A DNA stretch of 64,000 bases from Ichthyophis bannanicus (Eukaryota; Chordata; Amphibia; Gymnophiona; Ichthyophiidae), in contig JAWIIG010000039.1 of assembly GCA_033557465.1 (NCBI GenBank), positions 2,542,001-2,606,000 of the forward strand, written 5' to 3'. Positions 51,588 to 61,058 of the stretch are shown here, piece by piece. Every line of letters begins with the position of its first letter. Within the stretch, counting starts at the first letter, position 1. The notes under the pieces are model-generated. The model was given only the letters and a program-made list of their open reading frames with translations. It made no database searches and was not told the DNA's origin. Both the position numbers and the translations under genes were made by a program.

Positions 51588-52594
51588 ATTAATGTGGCTC
51601 CTCTCACAGAACCTAAGAATCAACCATAGCAAGACCGATGTGATGTTTATTACAAGAGACCAAAACTTCACACCTCCCATTACCTTAAAAATAAAGGACA
51701 AGGAATTGACAGTAAAACCTACGATACGATACCTAGGTATTACCCTTGACCAGCGCCTCAATATGAAGACCCACATAAAAAACATAACAAAACTAATATA
51801 TCACAAGATACGCACACTACGCCACTTAAGACCTCTACTTGAACCCACAGACTTCAGAACTGTCTACCAAGCCTTGGTGATGCCTCATCTCGACTTCGCA
51901 AATGCAATTCTACATGGTCTCCCGCAATCATCTTTAAATCCTCTACAATTGGCGATGAACACCGCTGCCAGAGTACTCGAAGGAATATCAAAAACAGACC
52001 ACATAACTCCAATTCTAAAAAGACTCCACTGGCTACCAACCAAAGCAAGAATCCACTACAAGATACTAATCATTACTTTCAAAGCCTTAAACAATCAAGC
52101 ACCATCAACGATCGACAACCTTTTACACACACAGACTCCCAATAGATCCAGAAGATCAACTACTATAAACTCATTAACAATCCCAAGACAAACAGTCAGA
52201 TACAATAAGGAAACATCTAAAAGAGCCTTCAGTATTCATGCCCCAATAGCTTGGAATGCACTCCCACCAGAACTGAGAGCCATAAGCAGCCTAACACATT
52301 TCAGAAAAAGTCTCAAACACCACCTCTTCTTAAGCTATTTCCCAATTTAGTTTTACACAAGAGAAACACTACATCCATAACCAGGTCAAGACAACTTCAA
52401 CTGACTAATGTGTATAGACTATTGTATATAGTTATATAGTGTACATAGTTTTCCCTTTATTACCAAGTTCAAATTCCTGTTACTTGTAAAAATGCACTAC
52501 AGTTTTTCTGTATGTATATGTTTGTTCCATGTAAACCGCGCTGATGATAATAGTGCGGTATATAAGAGATGTTAAATAAATAAATAAATAAAAA
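51588..52594 (+). mobile_element. LINE-E 3' part inserted in the PLE right arm
   Basis: A plus-strand LINE 3' segment with hairpin 52535-52559 and (AAAT)n tail. The left arm at about 45140 lacks it, so it postdates the arm duplication. Five bases (aatgt) of the arm seem to be missing at the junction. Confidence 0.88.
51592..52350 (+). pseudogene. LINE-E reverse transcriptase C-terminal part (252 codons)
   Basis: Open frame: NHSKTDVMFITRDQN, RYLGITLDQRLNMKTHI, RTLRHLRPLLEPTDFRTVYQ, MPHLDFANAILHGLP, RLHWLPTKARIHYK, RAFSIHAPIAWNALPPELR and FRKSLKHHLFLSYFP. This is the region after the YADD motif, so the catalytic core is absent owing to 5' truncation. No disabling change within it, suggesting a recent insertion. 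Confidence 0.88.
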
Positions 52595-53242
52595 ATTACA
52601 TTTTATCCCTTTTATGTTTATTGTTTATTATTATTATTATTCTAATGTAACCCTCACATTTTTATCGATTTATTTATTTATTTATTTAGATAATGAGATG
52701 GTTTTAGCCTTTAATATACAACAGTTTAGTAATTTGTATATATCACATATTGGTACATTATCTACGTTATTACGCTATATGTTACATTATATCTCCCTTC
52801 ACTATACTGTTTGTTATATTGTATCTTTATATTTTTATATTCATGTATTAATCTATCTCTCTAGCTTCATTTTGCATTATTTTTAGATAATGAATGGCTC
52901 AATGTTGTCTATTTTTATATTGGTCTTTTATATTTATTTTTAACCATTTAATTTTAATTGCCTGTTTTCATCATATAATTGATAATCCTCCATCATTTAT
53001 ATGATTTTTTATATGTATATATCATACGATTTCTTATAATTCTTTCATTTATGGCTATTATTTTTATACTTCTTACAGATTGGGAAGATTGTCCACTACA
53101 CCACATAGACGTTTTATCTGTGTGGTTTCCTGGTAATATGTTAACACAGTCTAATGTGTCAAGTGTTACGCCTATATTTTTTTGTTTGAAAAATTTTTTT
53201 GTTTGTAATTTTATGTTTGATTTAATGTACTCTTGTTTTTTA

Positions 53243-53285
53243 GACCCCTGACGAAGGCTGCGGCCGAAACTTGTTTAGTTGGGTC
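53243..53285 (+). ncRNA. Hammerhead-ribozyme-like motif, right arm
   Basis: The same 43-nt motif as at 44455-44497, on plus: GACCC (53243-53247), CTGACGA (53248-53254), extra A 53255, GGC/GCC stem II (53256-53258, 53263-53265), GAAA (53266-53269), a short stem III to 53279, cleavage T 53280 and GGGTC (53281-53285). Perfect stem I pairing in both arms. Confidence 0.7.
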
Positions 53286-53389
53286 CCTAATAAAGAATTA
53301 TTAATAATATCATCTGGTAGGCTGTGGTCTTTCCTCCGCTGGTCCCCCCTGGTTGTCTGTTTGCGGAAGATACTCTTCTTTCATTCCCC

Positions 53390-53405
53390 GACTTTGTGTG
53401 TTACA
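53390..53405. repeat. Right target-site duplication of the PLE
   Basis: Exact second copy of gactttgtgtgttaca. Confidence 0.93.
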
Positions 53406-53765
53406 GACAATCCCTCCTCCCTTCTTGTGGTAAATGATAGGTCAAAATTTAGATAACAACTAATGTCAGCATTATTGCATGAACGTTCCAAGAATCAGAG
53501 ACCTTAGGTCAACATATAACTGGAAATCAAATAAAAGCTTGAGAAATCAGTAGAATTTAAGAAAGAAATTATACGTGTAACTAATCAACTCTTGTTTGAT
53601 GAAAGAACTGTAGCGACACCTGCTGTCGTTTTGTGATTATGATCATGGCCTTGTAACTTCCGCTTTTATATGACTTTTGCAAAGCATCAGCAAAAAAGTG
53701 ATCCTGTAAGCAGATTTTATTCCAAACCTATAATTTTGTAACATGATTATCATCCGATGTTAATT
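53406..53765. other. Unassigned sequence right of the PLE
   Basis: AT-rich and continuous with 44180-44374 before the PLE insertion. aataaa at about 53530 and a TATA-like ttttatatga at about 53665 hint at LTR or UTR sequence. No ORF. Confidence 0.4.
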
Positions 53766-54184
53766 AGAAAGCATTATAAAGCATATGAGGACAGACTGAA
53801 GGATCTTAATATGTACACCTTAGAGGAAAGGCGGGATAGAGGTGATATGATTGAGATGTTTAAATACTTCTGTGGCATAAATGTTCAGGGAGAGAGCCTC
53901 TTTCAATTTAAAGCAAGTTCTGCTACGAGGGGACATGGGATGAGGGTGAAGGGAGATAGATTCAGGAGTGATATGCGGAAATATTTCTTTACGGAAAGAG
54001 TAGTGGATCCGTGGAATAGTCTCCCAGTGGAGGTGTTAGAGATGAGGACAGTAACTGAATTCAAAAAAGCATGGGACAAACACAGAGGATCTCTAAAGGT
54101 AAAAAGAGGACTGTTGTAGTTGCTATGGAAAGACAGACTAGATAGGCCATGCGGTCTTTTTCTGTCATCATATTTCTATGTTTC
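53766..54184 (+). pseudogene. CR1-B 3' end fragment
   Basis: The plus strand carries the ORF2 C-terminus (YKAYEDRLKDLNMYTLEERR, FFTERVVDPWNSLP, RTVTEFKKAWDK) with a stop at 54117-54119, then the CR1-B 3' UTR ending catatttctatgtttc. Only the last 120 codons remain. Very similar to 57363-57800 on minus. Confidence 0.9.
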
Positions 54185-54465
54185 AATGTAAAATTTAACT
54201 ATGTCAGCCAAAAATTCTTAATAAAAGACAGATCTCTAGCAGAAGATTTTTGAAGGTAGTCGGAGGAGGAGTCCTGCTTTGCCCCCCCCCCACCCCCCCC
54301 CCCCCCCGACAGCCTTCCTTCTAGAGCTCTAGAACTTAATATGATTGGTTTTCTGTGTGTCTTGTTTTTAACTTCCTGTTAAAAGGGCCAGGTAAGCCTA
54401 AAAATCTAGGTAAAGGAGGGCCTGCCCTGAGAAAGGTCACAACACCAATCTGCACCATTATACCC
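54185..54465. other. Unassigned sequence with a C-tract
   Basis: A run of 26 bases, all C except A at 54292, occurs at 54282-54307. Flanks show no ORF. aataaaag at about 54220 and ttaacttcctgttaaaag at about 54369 may be LTR-like. Confidence 0.4.
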
Positions 54466-55435
54466 CCCGAGGGAGTGGTTAACATGAGGAATGATCTACA
54501 AAAGCTGGAAGAATGATCTGATGCTTGGCAGTTCAGATTTAATGCGAAGAAGTGCAGAGTCATGCACTTGGGTAGCAGAAATCCAAGGGAAAGGTACGCG
54601 ATAGGGGGCAAGAGATTGGTGTGCACAGATCAGGAGAAAGACCTTGGAGTGATTATTTCTGAAGATCTCAAGGTGGCAAAACAATGCGACAAAGCGGTGG
54701 CAAAAGCCAGGAGGATGTTGGGCTGCATATGAAGAGGAATCACCAGCAGAAGGGAAGAGGTAATTATGCCACTGTACAAGTCATTGGTGAGGCCTCACTT
54801 GGAATACAGTGTTCAGTTTTGGAGACCATATCTTGCAAAGGATGTAAAAAGTCTGGAAACTGTCCAGAGGAAGGCGACCAAAATGATTTGGAGCCTGCGT
54901 CAGAAGCCTTATGACAAGAGACTTGAAGACCTAAACATGTACACTTTGGAGGAGAGGAGGGACAGGGGAGATATGATTCAGATCTTTAAATACTTAAAGG
55001 AAAATAATGAACAAACAAACCTCTTCCAAAGACAGAGAAGCTACAAAACTAGAAGGCATAACATGAAGCTACATGGGGGTAAATTGAAAGGCAATATCAG
55101 GAAATACTTTTTCACTGAAAGGGTGGTGGATGCTTGGAATGCCCTCCTGATGGAAGTGGTGGGCAAACACAGTGACGGAGTTCAAAAGGGCATGGGACAG
55201 ACACAGTGGATCCCTTTACAGCAACAAGAAAATATCAAAATAAATGGAACCATCAAATTCCTCAACAAATAGGTGTGTCCTACATGGAGTGGTGGGTTCA
55301 CCCCTGGGTAAAGACATGGGGAGGGGTTGCCAGCACGGAGCGACAGGTGTACCTACTCTTGACATTGTGCTGGGCAGACTAGATGGACCATACTGGTCTT
55401 TATCTGCAGTCATTTACTATGTATACAATTGTTCA
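54466..55435 (+). mobile_element. CR1-C LINE 3' part
   Basis: A third CR1 family on plus: ORF2 C-terminal region followed by a 3' UTR ending actggtctttatctgcagtc and atttactatgtata, which is the common amniote/amphibian CR1 terminal sequence. It is 5'-truncated at about 54466. Confidence 0.85.
54480..55272 (+). pseudogene. CR1-C ORF2 C-terminal part
   Basis: The plus strand shows RNDLQKLEE, a TGA, FNAKKCRVMHLGSRNP (54540), KDLGVIISEDLKVAKQCD (54640) and, after another TGA and a frame change near 54730, MPLYKSLVRPHLEYSVQFWR (54766), YTLEERRDRGDMIQIFKYL and FFTERVVDAWNALLMEVV. The last codons shift frame near 55170. The RT catalytic core is absent. It aligns with CR1-B at the protein level but differs throughout. 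Confidence 0.85.
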
Positions 55436-56570
55436 AGATTTACTACCATATTTATGCTGATGATGTCTTGCTCTACACCCCTTTTTCCATAGAAAACCCT
55501 GACTACTCTTCCATCACAGAGTGCTTCAAAGCGGTCTCAGATTGGCTCGCCACCCACAACCAGAAAGCAGTAGTCTTATTCATAACTAAAGACAAAACTT
55601 TCACTCCACCTACTTCCCTCAGATTGAAAGATTTCAATCTCAAGGCAAAACAAGAAGTATGTTATCTTGGAATCACATTGGACCAACACCTGAATTGGGA
55701 AGTCCACATACAAAATGTTACTAAGGCAGTCTACCATAAACTAAGAACCCTCCGGCACCTACGACCTCTTCTCGAGTCGTCAGATTTTCGCACAGTATGC
55801 CAAGCCCTCATCTTTCCCCACTTCAACTACTCCAACAAAATTTAGCATGGCCTGCCAAAGCACTCTCTCCAACCATTACAACTGGCTATGAACACAGCCG
55901 CCCGAAAACTCCTGTCTACATCCAGATACAAACACATCACACCCCTCTTGATTCAGCTTCACTGGCTCCCTGTAACAAACTGCCTGATATATAAGGCCCT
56001 CCCTCCTCACCTTCAAGGCTCTTCATGGCATATCTGCAACCTCCCTCACAGAACTCACACAGCGTAACCCTGAGACCAGAACGAGGAGGTCATGCATGGT
56101 GAACTCGCTCATCAATAAGAACATATATCTAATCCACCAAGAATTGTGCTTTCTCCTTATACGCCCCAACCCACTGGAACACTCTACCCCCAACAATGTT
56201 CCCTCTAACCTGCACTGGGTCCGCCGGCAGGAATGTTGACGGCAGACCCAGCGCAGGTTAGAGGGAACACTGACCCCCAACAATCCGAGCCATCACTGAT
56301 CTGATATCCTTTAGGAAGGCATTAAAGACATACTTGTTCCAACAAGCTTACAACCAGCCACCATAAACAAGGCCTATGTCATTACTACCCTAGCATTTAC
56401 CAACTTGTTGCAAATTATATGTAAATTATATGTAAACTATGGAACTTAGTTATTATGTTATATGTAAAACATGTTCAAATGTTACCTGTAAAGCATGTTC
56501 ATATGTTTAATGTAAACCGCACTGATCTGTAATAGCGCGGTATATAAAAAAAAACAATATATAAATAAAT
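55436..56570 (+). pseudogene. LINE-E copy: RT C-terminal part and 3' UTR
   Basis: The plus strand starts at YHIYADDVLLYTPF (55437, catalytic Asp pair), then ITECFKAVSDWLATHN, VCYLGITLDQHLNWEVHI, KLRTLRHLRPLLESSDFRTV and a stop at about 55845. Decayed C-terminal coding follows in shifted frames (LNTAARKLLS-like, LHWLPV-like) to about 56340. The 3' UTR has a hairpin at 56516-56541 and an (AT)-rich tail. A local inverted pair sits at about 56197-56265 (cctctaacctgc.ctgggtc against gcgcaggttagaggg). Confidence 0.82.
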
Positions 56571-56773
56571 TCCATTTTCTCAGTTCAATGTAAATTGTTC
56601 TGTTTTATATAAGCTGTTTATTGTTATGGTTATTTTAAGTTCAATGTAAACTGTTCTATGGAAACTGTTCTCTGTAAACTGTTCTTTTTTTCTCATTATA
56701 TGTAAACTGCACTGATTCTAAAGAGCGCGATATATAAAAAAAAGTAAGTAAATAAATAAGTAAATAAATAAAT
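56571..56773 (+). mobile_element. Second LINE-E-type 3' tail
   Basis: Repeats of ttcaatgtaaactgttct, then a degraded hairpin (aactgcactgattctaaaga then gcgcgatatata) at about 56705-56733 and (AAAT)n. It is either a tail fragment of another insertion or a tail duplication. Confidence 0.6.
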
Positions 56774-57055
56774 CTGCAATTCACCTGTAACTCTGCCTTT
56801 TTCTTCATTGGCCTTGCACTAAGGAATTTACTTCCCACCACACTTGAGCTGGAGCAAAACTACCGCACCTTCAAATCCCTTCTAAAACCCTATCTGTTCT
56901 CCTCTGCCTTTGACCTCTCTGCCCCCCTCCCATGTGACCTTTTCTGTGTCGTCCGTCTCTCCTGTCTGGTCGGCTTGATTGCTCTGCTCTCTGACCTCTT
57001 ACCTTGTAATTTATTTTTCCTTTTTGCAGCCTTTGGCCATCTTTTGATTTTATTG
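56774..57055 (+). pseudogene. LINE 3' coding fragment (LINE-C-like)
   Basis: The plus strand gives RNLLPTTLELEQNYRTFKSL then LKPYLFSSAFDL, resembling the C-terminal end of a LINE RT with the form RTFKSLLKPYLF. Noncoding tail follows. Too short for a clade call. Confidence 0.45.
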
Positions 57056-57362
57056 ATTGTACACAATGACTTAGCGGACAGATTAAGTCAAATCCTTCTC
57101 CCCCACAAATGGTCTCTTCATGTAGACACAGTCTCCTACATTTTTCAGATCTGGGTACTCCAGAGATAGACCTTTTTGCAAGACCTCAGAATGCCAAGCT
57201 CCCTCGCTTCTGCACCAGGATACCTACCTCGGACAGTCAACAGATGGATGCTTTTCTCCTCCACTGGGGACGCGGCCTCCTCTATGCCTTCCCGCCCATT
57301 CCCCTAATTCCCAAGACTCTTTTCAAACTCCAAGAGGACAGGGGCATTATGATTCTTATAGA
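57056..57362 (+). pseudogene. DIRS pol fragment (plus)
   Basis: The plus strand reads VHNDLADRLSQILLPHKWSL, HVDTVSYIFQIW, then after one frame change EIDLFARPQNAKLPRFCTR, DAFLLHWGRGLLYAFPPIPL and EDRGIMILI. This matches the RNase H C-terminal/methyltransferase-like region of DIRS-1 at 16150-16480. CR1-B cuts it at 57362. Confidence 0.8.
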
Positions 57363-57422
57363 AACATAGAAACATGACAGAAAAAGACCACAAGGCCCAT
57401 CTAGTCTGTCCTTCCATAACAA

Positions 57423-59687
57423 CTACAACAGTCCGCTTTTTACCTTTAGAGATCCTCTGTGTTGGTCCCATGCTTTTTTGAATTCAGTTACTGTCCTCAT
57501 CTCTACCACCTCCACTGGGAGACTATTCCACGGATCCACTACTCTTTCCGTAAAGAAATATTTCCGCATATCACTCCTGAATCTATCTCCCTTCACCCTC
57601 ATCCCATGTCCCCTCGTCGCAGAACTTGCTTTCAATTGAAAGAGGCTCTCTCCCTGAACATTTATGCCACGGAGGTATTTAAACATCTCAATCATATCAC
57701 CTCTATCCCGCCTTTCCTCTAAGGTGTACATATTAAGATCCTTAAGTCTGTCCTCATATGCTTTATAATGAAGACCACTAATCATCTTAGTAGCAACCCT
57801 CTGCACCGACTCCATCCTGTTCACATCCTTTTGAAGGTGCGGTCTCCAGAATTGCACACCATACTCCAAATGAGGTCGCACCAAAGACTTATACAGAGGC
57901 ATTATCACCTCCTTTTTTCTGCTAGCCATTCCTCTCCGTATGCACCCAAGCATCCTTCTAGCTTTTGCCGTCGCCTTTTCTACCTGTTTAGCTACTTTAA
58001 GATCATCGGACACAACTACGCCTAGGTCCCGCTCTTCTTTAGTGGACAAAAGTACTTCACCTCCTATACTGTATTGCTCCCTTGGATTGCTGCAGCCCAA
58101 ATGCATGACCTTACATTTTTTAACATTAAATCCCAGTTGCCAAATTCTAGACCATTCTTCAAGCTTAGCCAGATCCCTCCTCATGTTATCTACACCTTCC
58201 TGGGTGTCTACTTTATTGCAGATTTTGGTATCATCCGCAAAGAGGCAAACCTTACCCGACAGCCCTTCCGCTATATCACTAACAAAGATGTTAAAAAGAA
58301 TCGGACCAAGGACAGATCCCTGGGGCACACCACTGGTAACATCCTTCTCCTCAGAGTGATCTCCATTTACTTGTACTCTTTGTCGCCTCCCACCCAACCA
58401 ATTTCTAACCCAAGCAGTAACTTTAGGGTCCATCCCTAGGGTGCTCAGTTTATTTATAAGTCGCCTGTGAGGAACAGTGTCAAAGGCTTTACTGAAATCT
58501 AAATACACCACATCTAGAGCTCTCCCTCGGTCCAACTCCCTGGTCACCCAGTCAAAGAAATCAATCAGATTTGTCTGACAAGACCTGCCTCTGGTGAATC
58601 CATGCTGCCTCGGATCCTGTAATCCGCTGGACTCCAGAAACCTCACTATTTTCTCTTCCAACAGCGTTTCCATTAATTTACTCACCACTGAAGTTAAACT
58701 AACCGGCCTGTAGTTTTCAGCCACATCCTTACTTCCGCTTTTGTGTAAAGGCACCACATGAGCCTCTCTCCAGTCCTTTGGCACCACTCCTGACTCCAAC
58801 GAGGCATTGAAAAGGTCAGTCAGTGGAGTTGCTAGAACGTCCCCAAGTTCCCTCAGTATTCTAGGGTGTATCCCATCCGGTCCCATCGCTTTGTCTACTT
58901 TAAGTTGAGCTAGTTTCTCACGAACACAGTCTTCTGAAAATTGTTCAAGATGTCCCTCGCTTCTGTTCTTATTTGTGGGTGTTTTCTGAGGTCCTGCTCC
59001 TGGTTCTTCATCTGTGAACACAGAACAAAAATATTTGTTAAGCAATTCCGCTTTATCCTTATCAACTTCTACATATTCCCCCCCTGTACCCTTGAGTCTG
59101 ACAATACCACTTTTGCCCTTCCTCTTCTCACTAATATATCTGAAAAATGTCTTATCCCCCCATTTTATTGCATTGACTATTTCCTCCTCCTTTTGAATCT
59201 TTGCCTTCTTGACTACTTTGCTAGCTTCTCTAAGTTTTTCCAAATACAGATGTCTGTCTGCCTCTCTCTGTGATCTCTTGTATTTCATGAAGGCCTCCCT
59301 CTTTTTCTTCACTTTTTCAGCTACTTCCTTCGAAAACCATAGCGGTCTCCTGTTCCTTTTGCCTTTATTTACCATTTTAACAAAAAGGTTGGTTGCCTTT
59401 AAAATACCCCCTTTCAGTTTTGTCCACTGTTGTTCTACATCCCCCAGCTGTTCCCATCCCACTAATGACTCCCTGAGGTATTGGCCCATCTTCGCAAAGT
59501 TAGTCTTCCTAAAGTCTAAGATCTTCACCTTGGAATGGATTCCAACAGCCCTAGTCCTAATACTGAACCACACCATCTGGTGATCACTGGATGCAAAATG
59601 ATCTCCCACTACAACATCAGAAACACTTTCACCATTGGTAAGCACCAAGTCCAGTATGGCCCCTTCACGTGTGGGGTCTGGTACCAA
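57423..59687 (-). CDS. CR1-B ORF2: endonuclease end, connector and complete reverse transcriptase (754 codons)
   Basis: Open minus frame. Residues 1-36 are the end of the endonuclease (DPTREGAILDLVL, then SSDHQMVW). A Lys-rich connector follows at 100-190. RT: MGPDGIHPRILREL (268-281), NYRPVSLTS (325-333), YLDFSKAFDTV (395-405, catalytic Asp), GVPQGSVLGPILFN (453-466) and FADDT (483-487, catalytic Asp pair). The thumb and C-terminal region run to DPWNSLPVEVVEM and the stop at 57423. All RT motifs are intact. The first Met is internal; real coding continues upstream in another frame (59971-59690) through a frameshift near 59695. Confidence 0.92.
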   Translation of the reverse strand: MVPDPTREGAILDLVLTNGESVSDVVVGDHFASSDHQMVWFSIRTRAVGIHSKVKILDFRKTNFAKMGQYLRESLVGWEQLGDVEQQWTKLKGGILKATNLFVKMVNKGKRNRRPLWFSKEVAEKVKKKREAFMKYKRSQREADRHLYLEKLREASKVVKKAKIQKEEEIVNAIKWGDKTFFRYISEKRKGKSGIVRLKGTGGEYVEVDKDKAELLNKYFCSVFTDEEPGAGPQKTPTNKNRSEGHLEQFSEDCVREKLAQLKVDKAMGPDGIHPRILRELGDVLATPLTDLFNASLESGVVPKDWREAHVVPLHKSGSKDVAENYRPVSLTSVVSKLMETLLEEKIVRFLESSGLQDPRQHGFTRGRSCQTNLIDFFDWVTRELDRGRALDVVYLDFSKAFDTVPHRRLINKLSTLGMDPKVTAWVRNWLGGRRQRVQVNGDHSEEKDVTSGVPQGSVLGPILFNIFVSDIAEGLSGKVCLFADDTKICNKVDTQEGVDNMRRDLAKLEEWSRIWQLGFNVKKCKVMHLGCSNPREQYSIGGEVLLSTKEERDLGVVVSDDLKVAKQVEKATAKARRMLGCIRRGMASRKKEVIMPLYKSLVRPHLEYGVQFWRPHLQKDVNRMESVQRVATKMISGLHYKAYEDRLKDLNMYTLEERRDRGDMIEMFKYLRGINVQGESLFQLKASSATRGHGMRVKGDRFRSDMRKYFFTERVVDPWNSLPVEVVEMRTVTEFKKAWDQHRGSLKVKSGLL

Positions 59688-60033
59688 TTGCCTGAATAGT
59701 TCTCTCCCTGTAGAGAATCCAGGATCTCCTTACTCCTAGATGATACTGCAGCAGGAATGTGCCAATCAACATCTGGCATATTGAAATCTCCTAGCAGTAG
59801 CACTTCCCCTTTCCTAGCAATGCTGCGTATGTCTTCAATTAACTCTCTGTCCACCTCTTCCTCTTGTGAGGGAGGTCTGTATATCACACCAATGCAAATA
59901 GATTTCTCTTTCCCTCTTTCTAGTTTAACCCACAATGCCTCCTCTCTCCCTTTTAAGCTCTGTAATTCCAAAGCTTTAATAGTAGTTTTTACATATAGTG
60001 CTACTCCTCCTCCCCTTCTTCCTTATAGTCCCA
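59609..60033 (-). pseudogene. CR1-B ORF2, endonuclease N-terminal part
   Basis: The minus frame reads about VKTTIKALELQSLKGREEA, then LWVKLERGK, GVIYRPPSQEE and LLLGDFNMPDVDWHIP, the endonuclease core with catalytic GDFN. Near 59695 it loses frame relative to the 754-codon ORF. Upstream of about 60033 the N-terminal NARS and ETW blocks are lost by 5' truncation. Confidence 0.85.
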
Positions 60034-60792
60034 TGCTACTAATACTACTACTACTATTCAGCACTTATAAAGTGCCAGGCACGCAGCGCTGCACAGCTAG
60101 CCTATAAGAGCTAGCCAACATACAGAGACAGTTCCTGCCCATCAGAGTCATGCTCATCGGAGCTTACAATCTAATTAGAACAGTACAGAGCATTAGTCAG
60201 TTCTGCGCAAGGTATGGTGAGGTATAGTTTGGTCATAAACGTTGACGGGGTTAGGGTAAGATGAGGATGGAGTCAGTATCTGAATGCAATGGTGAAGAGG
60301 GGGGTCTTCAACCTGGATTTGAAGAGGGCCAAGGAGGATGCCTGGCGCACAGATGCAGATAGACCGTTCCAGGCGTATGGTGCAGCAAGGTGAAAGGAGC
60401 GCAGTCGGGAGTTCGAGGTGCGGGTGAAAGCCACTGATAGAAGTAATTTGTTAGCGGAGCACAAGTTTCGAGAGGGGACGTAGGGAGAGATAAGAGATGA
60501 GAGGTATTGAGTGGCCGTAGAGTGAATGCATTTGTAGGTCAGTAGGAGAAGTTTGAACTGAATGCGGAATTGCACAGGGAGCCAGTGAAGCGACTTGAGA
60601 AGGGGAGTAGTGTGGGCATGGCGAGGATGGCCGAAGATTAGTCGAGCAGCGCGATTTTGTATAGATTGAAGGGGAAGGAGGTGGCTCATGGGGAGGCCAG
60701 TGAGGAGTAGGTTGCAGTAATCGAGGCGAGAGGAGATTAGGGAGTGTTCCCTCACTTGGTTTGCAGCTTGTCGTGCTGTGAGGGCTTGTGTG
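60034..60792 (-). mobile_element. LINE-C 3' part (minus)
   Basis: A minus LINE with coding 60755-60273, a 3' UTR (acttataaagtgccaggcac on plus at 60063) and a (TAG)n microsatellite-like tail at 60034-60056. It is 5'-truncated near 60792. CR1-B abuts its 3' tail. Confidence 0.8.
60273..60755 (-). pseudogene. LINE-C reverse transcriptase C-terminal part (160 codons)
   Basis: Open minus frame: ISSRLDYCNLLLTGLP, LQSIQNRAARLIFG, HTTPLLKSLHWLPVQFRIQF, KLLLLTYKCIHS and PYAWNGLSASVRQA then FKSRLKTPLF. This is the post-YADD region typical of L2/Rex1-type LINEs. The catalytic part is missing by truncation; the retained frame has no stop. Confidence 0.85.
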
Positions 60793-61058
60793 CATCAGTG
60801 ATGCTGAGAGCTAAACTATCAGTAGTTTAACTACTGGCAGGGTCTCCCAAGATGGACAGGTCTCAGCTGAGGTGCCAGACCAAGACAAACCAACCATCTG
60901 GGCAGCAGCAGAATGGGATAGTGTTGACAGCGGAGGAACACCTTTCTGTGACAACGGCAACAACATCAAACTTAAACTGCGCGGAGGAAAGGCCCGGCAA
61001 TCTACTTCTGTATCTTGCCATGAAAACCCAATGGATAGTTAAAACAAAACAAATTGTG

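Larger units (their letters stand above)
50331..53350 (+). repeat. PLE right arm, inverted copy of the terminal repeat
   Basis: The plus-strand counterpart of 44391-46399; only scattered single-base differences are seen where compared. The head-to-head junction is at about 50331-50336, where ttaaatag follows directly on ctttatt. LINE-E splits it at 51588-52594. Beyond 53350 the body sequence ggttgtctgtttgcggaaga repeats the ORF1 start region (about 50256-50275 on minus). Confidence 0.9.
44391..53389 (-). mobile_element. Penelope-like element with long inverted arms (9.0 kb)
   Basis: The core reads on minus: about 60 nt of terminal-repeat sequence (50331-50271), ORF1 (50298-49222), ORF2 RT/GIY-YIG (49357-46966) and a terminal repeat (pLTR, 46399-44391). 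Head-to-head with it, 50331-53350 is a plus-strand copy of the pLTR, followed at 53351-53389 by the first bases of the body again. So the arm came from a tandem unit. A 16-bp duplication brackets the whole, so it entered as one unit. PLEs are known for such complex tandem and inverted forms. LINE-E (51588-52594) later entered the right arm. Confidence 0.92.
57363..60033 (-). mobile_element. CR1-B LINE copy 3, 5'-truncated, well preserved
   Basis: A minus CR1 from within the endonuclease (60033) to the 3' terminus at 57363 (gaaacatagaaacatgacag on plus, CR1-type tail). It is the best preserved CR1 here, with one frameshift over 2.6 kb. It inserted into a DIRS fragment. Confidence 0.92.
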
